A stretch of 64,000 bases of DNA from Phocaeicola vulgatus (GTDB lineage Bacteria; Bacteroidota; Bacteroidia; Bacteroidales; Tannerellaceae). The translations under genes and the position numbers were made by a program. The stretch lies in the NCBI GenBank assembly GCA_022009975.1, contig CP091733.1:1505001-1569000 (forward strand), given 5' to 3'. Of the stretch, positions 48,897 through 58,000 are shown in pieces (the first letter of the stretch is position 1; the number at the start of each line of letters is the position of its first letter). Under the pieces are notes generated by a model. It was not told the DNA's origin and made no database searches. It saw only the letters and a list, made by a program, of their open reading frames with translations.

Positions 48897-49067
48897 ATGC
48901 CCTTTCAACTCTTGGTGATTACATTTCTCCTGTTCTCCTATTCGTATCTCACCATTTATAATTACTTTTGTTCCATCAGATCCACTGTAAAAGGTTGGGG
49001 AATGGACGTGTGGAGGGATAAGCACGACAGGTTGACTATCAAGGATGTGGTGAAGATGGGAAAGTAA
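48897..49067 (+). CDS. Small single-span protein, uncertain
   Basis: 56 residues: MPFQLLVITFLLFSYSYLTI then YNYFCSIRSTVKGWGMDVWR and a charged tail ending KDVVKMGK. One N-terminal hydrophobic span, then a short cytoplasmic or periplasmic tail. No family is recognised. It may be a real small gene or the tail of a larger lost one; it sits 30 bases before the glutaredoxin-like gene in an otherwise empty stretch of 309 bases. Confidence 0.35.
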   Translation: MPFQLLVITFLLFSYSYLTIYNYFCSIRSTVKGWGMDVWRDKHDRLTIKDVVKMGK

Positions 49068-49097
49068 ACTTTATGCGTTGGTGTAAATAATTGAATT

Positions 49098-49391
49098 ATG
49101 ATTAAAGTATATGTGATGGCTACTTGCCCTGATTGCTTTCAGGTGAAGGAGCAGCTTCAAGATAATCCAAAGTATCAACTTATTGATATTGGTGAACATG
49201 TTAAAAACCTCAAAGAGTTCATGCGTTTGCGGGACAGCAACTCCGCCTTTGATTCTGTCAAGGCAAATGGGTCCATTGGAGTTCCTTGCTTTGTGATGGA
49301 AGACGGGAGTGTTAGTTTCAGCATGGACGATGTTCTCTTGGGCGACAATCCGGAAGGTGCTTCATGCAGTCTTGATGGGAAAGGATGCTGA
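49098..49391 (+). CDS. Glutaredoxin-like protein
   Basis: 97 residues. A thioredoxin-fold redox site, Cys10-Pro-Asp-Cys13 (VMATCPDCFQVKEQL), and the cis-Pro segment SIGVPCFVMEDG with an extra Cys. The C-terminal part is unusual in ending GASCSLDGKGC with two more cysteines. CPDC in place of CPYC suggests a variant redox potential. It heads a series of small redox/detoxification genes on the plus strand. Confidence 0.85.
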   Translation: MIKVYVMATCPDCFQVKEQLQDNPKYQLIDIGEHVKNLKEFMRLRDSNSAFDSVKANGSIGVPCFVMEDGSVSFSMDDVLLGDNPEGASCSLDGKGC

Positions 49392-49472
49392 CCGTTAATG
49401 TGCCTATTGTGACAACACCGGACATAACAACTTCCACAAAGGAAGGGCGATAATGTTGAATACCAGAAAGCG

Positions 49473-50246
49473 ATGATGAAACTTACATACATATTCCATA
49501 GCGGATTCATATTGGAATCAGACAAATGCATCTTAGTCTTTGACTACTGGTTGGATCCGTCCGATGCCATGCGACGCATCGTTGACCCAAGTGGCAGCAA
49601 GCACATTTATGTATTTGCCAGCCATTTCCATGAAGACCATTTCACCAAAGAGATATTCAAGTGGAGGAATGATAATCCTTTCACGGATTACACCTACATC
49701 TTGTCCAAAGATATCCTGAAACACCGCAGAGCCAAGAAGGAGGATGCTGATGTATGGATGGCCAAAGGTGCGACTTGGGAAGACGAGAATATCAAGGTCG
49801 CAGCAACAGGCAGCAATGACAGTGGTGTAAGCTGGATTGTGGAAATGGACGGCAGACGTATCTTCCATGCCGGAGACCTCTGCAACTGGTATGCCCGATT
49901 CCTGTCGGAAGAGAATGTGCCAGAGAAGATTATCAGTGAAGAGTTTGGGTTAATTTATCCATTGGCAGAAGAGAAGCGTTATCTTGGCGAATTGAAGGAC
50001 ATCCGCAAGATTGCCGACTCGTTCGACCTTGTGATGTTTCCTGTGGATGGGCGTATCGGCAACGGCTACACACTTGGCGCACGCCAGTTCATCGACCGCT
50101 TCAAGGTGCGATTATTCGTCCCCATGCACTTTGTAATGAGTGGTTTCGAGTCTGCTTGGCGCATGGAGCCTTTCTGTAAGGAGAAGAATATTCCATTTTG
50201 GAGCATAAAGGAAGAAGGTGACAGCATCGAACTCCCGTCATTTTAA
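49473..50246 (+). CDS. MBL-fold metallo-hydrolase
   Basis: 257 residues. The metallo-beta-lactamase fold with ASHFHEDHFTKEI (HxHxDH variant: His-Phe-His-Glu-Asp-His), a second ligand region FHAGDLCNWY and a third VPMHFVMSGFES. It starts straight at the first beta strand (LTYIFHSGFILESDKCILVF) and has no signal peptide. Related proteins are UlaG-like hydrolases; the substrate is unknown. It lies between the glutaredoxin-like and nitroreductase genes. Confidence 0.88.
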   Translation: MMKLTYIFHSGFILESDKCILVFDYWLDPSDAMRRIVDPSGSKHIYVFASHFHEDHFTKEIFKWRNDNPFTDYTYILSKDILKHRRAKKEDADVWMAKGATWEDENIKVAATGSNDSGVSWIVEMDGRRIFHAGDLCNWYARFLSEENVPEKIISEEFGLIYPLAEEKRYLGELKDIRKIADSFDLVMFPVDGRIGNGYTLGARQFIDRFKVRLFVPMHFVMSGFESAWRMEPFCKEKNIPFWSIKEEGDSIELPSF

Positions 50247-50340
50247 AACAATCCACCAGCCATTCACCTAAATAAATCGTTATTGTCCAAAGAAACGAAG
50301 TCGGCTACTCTGACGATGAAGAAATAAACAGAAATAAGAT

Positions 50341-51030
50341 ATGAAGAGAAACGGAAAACAACAAAACAAGGCAACAGCTTTAACCATCAGCCAATCAATG
50401 CGGGCAGTCCTTTGCACCCTCTTAACCACAGTTTTGACGCTGACAGCTTGCAATGAGAACAAACAACAGGAACTGCCGGCTGTTGACCCTGCCTATGTAG
50501 TGACTGACGTGATGATGAGTCGCAGAAGCATCCGTGCTTACAAGGATTCTGCCATCAACCGTGAGACATTGAACGAGATTCTGAAATGCGGCATCCATGC
50601 GCCAAACGGCATGAATAAGCAATCATACGAAATCAGGGTGATAGATTCTCCTGCCCTTATCGACTCGATTACGAAAGCCGTGGTGAAGGACAATCCAAAG
50701 ATTGCGGAGCGGGAAGGTTTCAAGAATATCTTTGTAAATGCCCCTTGCGTCCTCTGCATCGCTTACGACACGCAATACGACATGGCGCAAGTGGATTGTG
50801 GATTGCTTGGCGAGAATATCATCCTCTCCGCATGGGCAAAAGGAATCGGTTCATGTTGCCTCGGCAGCTCAGCTCGTTGGATCAAGGACTCTACATCGGC
50901 AAAGCCTTTCCTTGACCGAATGGCATTCTCCGAAGGTTACGAACTTCTCTACTGCATTGCCCTTGGTTATCCGGATGAAACGCCTAAGGCAAAGCCAAGG
51001 CGAGAGGAGATGATTCGGTTCATGGAGTAA
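50341..51030 (+). CDS. Nitroreductase-family lipoprotein
   Basis: 229 residues. An N-terminal lipoprotein-type segment (MRAVLCTLLTTVLTLTAC, lipobox LTAC) precedes the FMN-dependent nitroreductase domain: DVMMSRRSIRAYKDSAINRE, ILKCGIHAPNGMNKQSYEIR, and GLLGENIILSAWAKGIGSCC. A start at 50398 would give a cleaner signal than the ATG at 50341. A nitroreductase exported as a lipoprotein is odd because FMN and NAD(P)H are cytoplasmic; some Bacteroidales periplasmic nitroreductase-like proteins are known, with unclear electron donors. Confidence 0.85.
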   Translation: MKRNGKQQNKATALTISQSMRAVLCTLLTTVLTLTACNENKQQELPAVDPAYVVTDVMMSRRSIRAYKDSAINRETLNEILKCGIHAPNGMNKQSYEIRVIDSPALIDSITKAVVKDNPKIAEREGFKNIFVNAPCVLCIAYDTQYDMAQVDCGLLGENIILSAWAKGIGSCCLGSSARWIKDSTSAKPFLDRMAFSEGYELLYCIALGYPDETPKAKPRREEMIRFME

Positions 51031-51111
51031 TGGTTATGGCTATTGACACAACAAAACCCTGTTCGCATCTTCAAAAGAAACAAATTGATAATTAAGTAAA
51101 CAACGAAAGAT

Positions 51112-51961
51112 ATGAAAACAATACGATTGTTATATCCAGATTTTGTAAGTGGAGGTTTGGACGAATATTATTTTGGTTCAAACTTAATGGCATATATTCT
51201 GCCGCAAAACGATAAGCAGAAACTTGTACGTGTTAAAATTGAGCCTCCTACAGGCAAGCCAGAAACTATCACCGAGGGGATTTATGGAAGAAAGGCTGTG
51301 ATGGATGGGATAAACGATGCCAAAAATAAAATAGAGAATGAGAATCCCGACAAAATCATCACTATAGGAGGCAATTGCTTGGTGTCGCTTGCTCCTTTCG
51401 ACTATCTGCATGGCTTGTATGATAACGCAGGTATCATTTGGATTGATGCCCATCCCGATGTTTCAAGCCCAAAGGACGGCTATCCCAATGCACATGCAAT
51501 GGTTTGCGTACATTATTGGGAGATGGAGAGCCTTCGCTTAGCAATTTGATGAAAAACGGAGCTTTTGCTTCGCATGAAATACTCTATGTCGGATTGCAAG
51601 AGCTACACGACTATCAACAAGCATATCTTGATAAGAAAGGTGTGAATTACAAGGTGCAAACAAATGGTTTCCTCTCATTAGACGAAATAAAGAATTTTGC
51701 CAAACGTTTCTCTCATGTATTGGTGCACTTTGATATTGACGTACTTGACGAGCATTATTTCCACTCTACCTATTTTGCCAACCCGGAGCTGGTCGGCGAT
51801 GGATCGGGAGGTGGAAAGATGAAGATGGAACAACTGACCGATATTCTTACCAATATTCAGGATTGCAGTAACATCACAGGATTTACTGTTGCTGAATACT
51901 TGCCATTCGATGAATATCGTTTGCACAAATGTTCTCAAAGTTACATTTATTGACAGAATAA
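51112..51961 (+). CDS. Arginase/agmatinase-family protein, two frameshifts
   Basis: About 283 residues after repair. Ureohydrolase motifs: IITIGGNCLVSLAPFDYLHG, GIIWIDAHPDVSSPKDGYPN (DAHxD metal ligands) and VLVHFDIDVLDEHYFHSTYF (DxDxxD). GGNC replaces the usual GGDH, so the first metal-ligand His is not in its usual place. The frame breaks at TTT 51503-51505 (one T; AMVLRTLLGDGEPSLSNLMK) and at AAA 51927-51929 (one A; RLHKMFSKLHLLTE then TAA at 51959). Substrate could be arginine, agmatine, formiminoglutamate or another guanidine. Confidence 0.8.
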
Positions 51962-52011
51962 ATACCAACAACCCTAAACTCGAACAAGAGTCGAGCAAAT
52001 TGTTTTTAAAC

Positions 52012-52725
52012 ATGACGTTCCCAGAGATATATTCAGCTAATGGATTGATAGAGCTAATCCAAGAGATTGGTTTCTTGCCTCTCCTTGACAGCGGCATAAA
52101 TGGATTCTCAGCCGAGGAGATTGTGGATGAAGATTGTCGATATGTGACATTTCCAGAAGGCGGTTGGGATTGGCCTCTTTGGAAATGGAAAGGCGAGATT
52201 GTGACTGAGATGCCTTGCATGTACGGAAAGTTCTTCAACCGAAAAGCAGGATTTATCAGTCAGGAATGGTGGTCGGACTTCTGCAATTACAGAAGAAGCA
52301 AATATCCCCGTCCGGACGATGAGTCAATTGAAGGAGCCATCCTCAGCACACTCAAATCTTCGGGCAGTCTCATTACAAGGGAACTGCGGTCCGCTTGTGG
52401 ATTCAATGGCAAAGGAATGAGGAGCAAGTTCGACAGTTATCTGACCCGACTGGAAATGGCGACTTACATCGTGACCGAGGATTTCATCTACCCTCGTGAC
52501 AAACACAATCATGAATATGGTTGGGGCTGGTCTTTGCTCAACACGCCCGAAGAACTATATGGGAAGGAGGCTTGCCAAAGCGACCGGACTCCGGAAGAGT
52601 CTTACCAAAGAATCTTTGAGCATTTGAGGAAGGTTTTGCCGGATGCTTCAGACAAACAAATAGTTAAAATGGTCGGGGGATATACAAATTGCGAACGAGA
52701 AACAGAAGCGACAACATATTATTAA
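52012..52725 (+). CDS. AlkZ-related / winged-helix protein
   Basis: 237 residues from the ATG at 52012 (MTFPEIYSANGLIELIQEIG). The middle has a winged-helix-like segment (AILSTLKSSGSLITRELRSA, GKGMRSKFDSYLTRLEMATY). Trp-rich GGWDWPLWKWKGEI and the order of segments recall the AlkZ/YcaQ HTH_42 proteins (DNA glycosylases for crosslinks and alkylated bases), but the QxD/Q catalytic motif is not evident. Assignment is by general resemblance and is moderate. It follows the arginase-type gene by 50 bases, and the acetyltransferase by 17. Confidence 0.6.
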   Translation: MTFPEIYSANGLIELIQEIGFLPLLDSGINGFSAEEIVDEDCRYVTFPEGGWDWPLWKWKGEIVTEMPCMYGKFFNRKAGFISQEWWSDFCNYRRSKYPRPDDESIEGAILSTLKSSGSLITRELRSACGFNGKGMRSKFDSYLTRLEMATYIVTEDFIYPRDKHNHEYGWGWSLLNTPEELYGKEACQSDRTPEESYQRIFEHLRKVLPDASDKQIVKMVGGYTNCERETEATTYY

Positions 52726-52742
52726 TTCAAAAATGAAAAACA

Positions 52743-53330
52743 ATGACAGAATGGGGAAAAATGCAAGCAGGCAAAATCTACAATGATTTTGACCCAGACT
52801 TATTCAACCGCAGAGTCGAGGCAAAGAAATTGTTTCGAGCTTATAACCAAACGGAAGACAGCGAAGTGGAAAAGCGCAAAGACATTATGCAAAAGCTGTT
52901 CAAGTCCGTAGGTAAGAATGTATGGATAGAACCTGACTTCCGTTGTGAATTTGGCAAAAACATCACTATCGGCAATGATGTTTACATTAATTTTGGCTGT
53001 GTAATCCTCGATTGTGGACAGGTAAGTATCGGCAACAACACATTAATTGGTCCAAATGTCGGAATATTCTCTGGCAATCATACAACCGATGCCGAAGAAC
53101 GTGCGGCAGGTGGACTTATCCCCAAACCTATCTCCATAGGAAACAGAGTCTGGATTTGTGGTAACGTAAGTGTTGTGCCAGGAGTCCGCATAGGTGATGA
53201 TTCTATCATCGGAGCGGGAAGCGTAGTAACACATGATATTCCGCAAGGAGTCATTGCGGCAGGCAATCCATGCCGTGTTTTGCGTAAGATTACAGAAAAG
53301 GACAAAGTTGGCTATAAAATAGAGAGATAA
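52743..53330 (+). CDS. Sugar O-acetyltransferase (maltose/galactoside type)
   Basis: 195 residues. The N-terminal Maa/LacA helix (MTEWGKMQAGKIYNDFDPDL) and a left-handed beta-helix of hexapeptide repeats: FGKNITIGNDVYINFGCVIL, IGNNTLIGPNVGIFSGNHTT with the acetyltransferase His in GNHT, and VSVVPGVRIGDDSIIGAGSV. It trimerises and acetylates sugars from acetyl-CoA. It is the last plus-strand gene before a repeat-rich convergent region. Confidence 0.93.
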   Translation: MTEWGKMQAGKIYNDFDPDLFNRRVEAKKLFRAYNQTEDSEVEKRKDIMQKLFKSVGKNVWIEPDFRCEFGKNITIGNDVYINFGCVILDCGQVSIGNNTLIGPNVGIFSGNHTTDAEERAAGGLIPKPISIGNRVWICGNVSVVPGVRIGDDSIIGAGSVVTHDIPQGVIAAGNPCRVLRKITEKDKVGYKIER

Positions 53331-53491
53331 GATGAAAGAAGAATGAGTTATTTGTATAACAGAAAGGCTTTGTCGCCATTGCGAACTGTTGCATTGCTTT
53401 CGGAAGAGAACCTCTCTTTTACAATATCAGCAAATAGCTATTATCTTCATTCTTAACACTTTGAGATTTATTAATAGTGATACTTTTAAAC

Positions 53492-53584
53492 ATACCGTTG
53501 TTTTAAAAAAAACATCCGAAGAATTTTTGAAAACGTCCAATGTTTTTTCAAAAACGTCCAATGTTTTTTTTAAAACAACGGTAT
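53492..53584. repeat. Dispersed intergenic repeat, family A, copy 4
   Basis: Arms CATACCGTTGTTTT (53491-53504) and AAAACAACGGTATG (53572-53585) enclose three units; the last two have the core AAAACGTCCAATGTTTT. It is nearly identical to copy 1 at 8156. Between convergent genes. Confidence 0.85.
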
Positions 53585-53660
53585 GTATTTTTCAATGGAT
53601 CGGCAGAATAATTTTTATCTGATTTACCACATTAAATTTACTCAAAACAAAGATTGGGGC

Positions 53661-53775
53661 TGTGTCAGAATTAGCAAAATGCAAGGCACTGAGGATGAGA
53701 CCGACAGGAGTTTACTGACGTAAATGCCTGGAGTCGAATTCCGAAAGTAACGCAGCAATTTGCAATTATGACATA
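53661..53775. repeat. Dispersed intergenic repeat, family B, copy 2
   Basis: TGTGTCAGAATTAGCAAAAT at the left and GCAATTTGCAATTATGACAT at the right, with the same inner sequence as copies 1 and 3, including GTCGAATTCCGAAAGTAAC. The left edge is joined to GGGGCTG of the terminator family. Confidence 0.85.
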
Positions 53776-53787
53776 CCGCTGGCTCAA

Positions 53788-54234
53788 TTACCATTTCAAT
53801 TCATCGTTCAAGATTACACCGTCAGCAGCATCTTCTGCTGTGAAAGTGTTGCCTTTGTATTGTACGCAAAGCATCAGCATCTCTTCAGAACCCGTGTTCT
53901 TAATGGCACGCTTTCCCTCTGGAGCCACACGGATGATGCTTCCCTCTGACACCGGGATGTTCTCACCGTCTACCTGATACAAACCTTCACCTTTGAGAAT
54001 AAAGTAAAGCTCCTCGTGGTTCTTGTGGGTGTGGAGGAATCCGCCATCCTGACCAGGGGCAAAAGTCTGGAAAGAAAGCTCGCTGCCTGTTGTGCCGAGA
54101 GCCTGGCCAACGAATACTTTACCTGGAATCTGGATGTCGCCCAATGGAAGAACATAATCCTTGATTTCGCTGAGTTTGCCTACATTCACTGCTGTGAAAT
54201 TCTTACCTGTCTTTGTTGTCTGTACTGATTTCAT
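53788..54234 (-). CDS. Cupin-domain protein
   Basis: 148 residues. Cupin motif 1 is PGQDGGFLHTHKNHEELYFI with metal-type His residues and Glu; motif 2 is EGSIIRVAPEGKRAIKNTGS. A conserved cupin of this kind, about 150 residues, occurs beside HxlR regulators, as here. The function is unknown; redox or sugar-related binding is possible. It is divergent from the HxlR gene with a shared palindromic control region. Confidence 0.87.
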   Translation of the reverse strand: MKSVQTTKTGKNFTAVNVGKLSEIKDYVLPLGDIQIPGKVFVGQALGTTGSELSFQTFAPGQDGGFLHTHKNHEELYFILKGEGLYQVDGENIPVSEGSIIRVAPEGKRAIKNTGSEEMLMLCVQYKGNTFTAEDAADGVILNDELKW

Positions 54235-54285
54235 AATTCTTATTCTTTAATCGTTTTTATAATGAATATCCTTTTGTTTTCGATT

Positions 54286-54294
54286 GCAAAGCTA
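54286..54294 (-). promoter_or_regulatory. Promoter -7 element for the cupin gene
   Basis: Reads TAGCTTTGC on the minus strand, 52 bases upstream of the ATG at 54234. Confidence 0.45.
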
Positions 54295-54338
54295 TTGTAT
54301 TACAACAAAGTACACAAGTAGGCACGGAAAAGTAAGCC

Positions 54339-54356
54339 AGTTACCTCAAAGTAACT
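54339..54356. promoter_or_regulatory. Candidate HxlR operator between cupin and regulator genes
   Basis: AGTTAC-CTCAAA-GTAACT is a perfect 6-base inverted repeat. Nearby AAGTAG, AAAGTA and TTACTTTTAC at 54310-54445 repeat the AGTA/TACT theme, as expected for HxlR-family sites. Confidence 0.5.
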
Positions 54357-54476
54357 AATGCTAATAATAAAGGGATTGGGAGTTTGATGTTTTAGATAGT
54401 TTAACAAGGAATTTTGAAGTTGTCTACTTACAATAGTTACTTTTACGCAGTAATACAATAAACCGAATGTATTTAT

Positions 54477-54845
54477 ATGAATAGAACAGAAATCAGAGAT
54501 GCCCTTTTTCCTAATTGCCCTATCCGGAATGTCTTGTCTCGCATCGGTGACAAGTGGTCGTTATTGGTGCTCTTCACTTTGGAGAAGAAATGCAATCAGC
54601 GATTCATGGAGTTGCAACGCGATATCCCGGACATTTCCCAAAAGATGCTGACTGCCACTCTCAGGATTCTCGAAGCGGATGGATTGGTACATAGAGACGC
54701 CTTTCCGGAAGTTCCTCCTCGTGTGGAGTACTCACTGACCGATAAAGGCAAGAGCCTTCTCCCGCACATCAACAGCTTGTTGTCATGGGCTATTGACAAT
54801 ATGGGTGACATCATGGAGTTAAGGAAACAATACTTGTTTAAATAG
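54477..54845 (+). CDS. HxlR-family transcriptional regulator
   Basis: 122 residues. The HxlR signature is complete: CPIRNVLSRIGDKWSLLVLF, NQRFMELQRDIPDISQKMLT, ATLRILEADGLVHRDAFPEV and PPRVEYSLTDKGKSLLPHIN. These dimeric winged-helix regulators respond to aldehydes, quinones or redox state. It is divergent from the cupin gene, its likely target, with candidate operators in the 242-base gap. Confidence 0.93.
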   Translation: MNRTEIRDALFPNCPIRNVLSRIGDKWSLLVLFTLEKKCNQRFMELQRDIPDISQKMLTATLRILEADGLVHRDAFPEVPPRVEYSLTDKGKSLLPHINSLLSWAIDNMGDIMELRKQYLFK

Positions 54846-54858
54846 AGGGCTTTAGAAA

Positions 54859-54965
54859 CAATTTGCAAACTGCTGCGTTACTTTCGGAATTCGACCTCAG
54901 TCATTTACATCAGTAAACTGCTGCCGGTCTCATCCCCTGTGCCTTGCATTTTACCAATTCTGACG
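54859..54965. repeat. Dispersed intergenic repeat, family B, copy 3 (reversed)
   Basis: Reads on the minus strand as CGTCAGAATTGGTAAAATGC then GTTTACTGATGTAAATGACT and GTCGAATTCCGAAAGTAAC, matching copies 1 and 2 in reverse. Between the convergent HxlR and GH2 genes, 1.1 kb from copy 2. Confidence 0.85.
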
Positions 54966-54971
54966 CCCTTC

Positions 54972-55010
54972 AAGAGGCTGTTTCAAAACAATAATTTTGA
55001 CACAGCCTCC
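54972..55010. terminator. Hairpin terminator between HxlR and GH2 genes
   Basis: AGAGGCTGTTTCAAAA pairs with TTTTGACACAGCCTC around a short loop; same type as the terminators at 35511, 44085 and 46144. Confidence 0.75.
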
Positions 55011-55017
55011 ACATTTC

Positions 55018-58000
55018 TTACTGGTTGAATCCAGAGACCTCCACGTATGGAGCTTGTCCCCTGCCATCTTCATCACGATAAGAGACTTTTATCTTCTTGC
55101 TCTCATTAGGCATGAGGCTGAAATAGTTGTCGCTATAAATGACTGGAAGAATCTGCTCACCATCACCGCCCTTCAAATTCAAGCGAATCAAGAGTGCAGG
55201 GACTTTGCCTGTATTGCGAATCTCCACTTCACCTTGCCATTCTTCGCCTTTCTGCTCGAACTGCTTGCTCTTGATAGCGATGGTTGCCATTGGAAGTTTG
55301 GAGAGAGCCTGCAAATTGTCCTCCTCTTTGCCCATCACATAGAAGTTATCTGAAACGACCTCGCCATTCTCCACAAGAGTGAGTTTGAGATAATAGACCT
55401 CCTCATCGGGTTCACTTATGCTTACTACGCCGACAGTCTGGTCTTCTCCTACATTCACCTCTTGGCTCTCCTCTTTGATTAACTTCCCATACATATCAAG
55501 CACTTGTGCCTTAGCCAACAAGCCCTGTTTGGATCCTCCGGCAAAGTTGACTACCTCCGCCAACTTCTTCACTGGATTATATTGGATATGCAAAGGTTCG
55601 CATGCCTTCTTCACACCAAAATAAGCAGCAGTCGGCTCGAAGTAATAATCATAAGTACACCACACCATGCTTGGCCAGCAAGAATGACTCATCCAGATAA
55701 GCAAACCTAAACGTTCTTGTCCGGCGGATTCGTACATGGCACGATAGCCGTCGTAGTTGAGCCATTGAGCCCACTTGGTGAACTGTTGCTCATTTTGAGG
55801 TTTGCCATAACGCTTCTCCATGATCTCATTGAAAGATGCACCACCTTGCGCACCCAACAACGTATAATCGTGCTGTCCCCATGAATCGCTTTGCGGCCAC
55901 AAATGCTCAGGAGCCATCATTCTGCTCAAAGATTCGAAGGAAGGCACATTAGGCATGCCTCGTTCCGAATGCAACTTATGACTCTGGTTGGCGAAATAGA
56001 ATGAAGAGGACTTCATCTGATAAGGACCATGCCCACTTACACCTAAGTCGGCAGAGCTTGGAATGTAACCCAACTGGGGATGAATGGTCTTTATCTGTTC
56101 CCTCAACACTTTATCAATTGAAGCTGGCGGGAATCCTTCATTGCGTCCGCAGTAGATACCGATACAAGCATGGTTGCGGATTCGGGAAATGTAATCCTCG
56201 GAGTTGTTAAGGAACATCGTTTCATCGTAAGGATCAGGTCCGTCCCAAGGATTAGCCAACCAAAAGTCTTGCCATATCATGATGCCATACTTATCACAAG
56301 CCTCGTAAAGTTCCTCATCGCCTATCTGACCTACCCAGTCACGAATCATGTTATAGTTCATTTCCTTATGGTAACGAACAGCAACATCATATTCACGGCC
56401 ACGATAATTAAGGTTGGTTTCCGAGAATCCCCAATTACCGCCCAACGGGTTCAACCGCTTGCCATTGATATAAATCTTGGTCTGAGTATCCAAGTCGGCG
56501 TAGCTCATCTGCCGGATACCAGCCTTGAATGCCACCTCCGACAACACTTCATGAGATGCCTTGTCTGTCACCTTGAATCCTGCGTCATATAAATAAGGAA
56601 CACCATAGCCATTTGGCCACCAAAGGTTCATGCGCTGGTCTTTTAGTTGAGGATAGTCTGCCGGAGCGAAAGAGACTTCGCATTTCTCCATTGGCTTCAG
56701 GTTTACCTCCTTTTCAAACTGAATCTTGCCGATATGACCTGTCAGCTTCACTGTCTTTGCCTCCGCATCTGCATTCTGCAAGAACACGGAAGGAGTCATG
56801 GTTGCCAAAGTATCAGGCAGGTTCAAAGTAGATGTAACGACCGGGTCATAGACTCTCACACCATTGTCATGAGTCAAATACACATCATTCCAAATACCAA
56901 TCTCACGGCCGGGAGTACTTGTTATCCAGTCCCAACCGATGGATGCATGGAAAGTTGGATTATCAGCACCCAACTCACCACCGTTCAAGTCCGTATTCTG
57001 AAGATTCTTCTGCTTCACTGAACCAAAGTGGGCATTCTTGATAACGTGCACCTCCAACTTATTGGTTCCCGCTTTCAACTTGTTGGTCACGTCGAAACGA
57101 GAACGGATAAAGGCTCCGTCAATCCTGCCTATCTTTTCACCATTCAACATCACTTCCGCTTTCCAGTTGATGCCGTCGAAGTTCAGATATGTATGTTGTT
57201 TCTTGTTGGCAGAAGGATAATGCTCAATGTTGGTGCGATACCAGAAATCGGAGTTGAAGAACGACTCGGAAATCTGTCTCATATTATCATCAAAACGATT
57301 GTCTGGAACAGCACCGATATTCATGTAGCTGGTAAGAACCGTACCAGGCACAGTCGCTTCTATCCACGCATCACTTCCCTCTCGACGCAACTGCCACTGG
57401 TTCAGCATCTGCTTGCCATCGACAGAGGCAAGTGTATTGGCAGCTTCAGCATGAAGTCCACCTTTTCCCATCACCTGCATCTCGGACAAAGCATAATGTC
57501 CAGAAGCATCCGGTTCGGTCAAAAGCAACCGGACGTAACGCCCATGCCCCTTGCAAGCCACCTCTTCAGTCAGTCCTTTCTGCTTTGGATCGCCGAGGTC
57601 AGCCACATCAATCCAGTTCTTGGCATCAGCCGACACCTGAATCTTTCCACTTCGAGCCTTATTCACCCAATAGAGGTTCACTTGGTCAAAGTCTGCCTCC
57701 GTACCTAAATCCACATAAAGCCATTGCGAACCTGCGTCTGCCCCGCTCTTCGGCAATGCTGATTTCCAAACGCTGGAGAAATGAGCGGAGGGTCTCCAAG
57801 AAGCAGAATTATCTATGAGTTTGATACGCCACCACGCCGCACCCGGCATCGACAGCTCTATGCGTACATGTCCGTAGTTGCCCGGCTTCTTCATAGGAAT
57901 AGAGACATTCAGCTTCCTGAGCGGAAGGCGCACCACATCTTGGAACTTATTAGGGTCGGAACTTACCTGCTGCTTGGTAGCTTCACCCGGAAGCCCTGCG

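Noticed and set aside
57028..57708. Long plus-strand open frame of 226 codons
   Set aside because: It lies entirely opposite the GH2 gene and its sequence has no recognisable domain.
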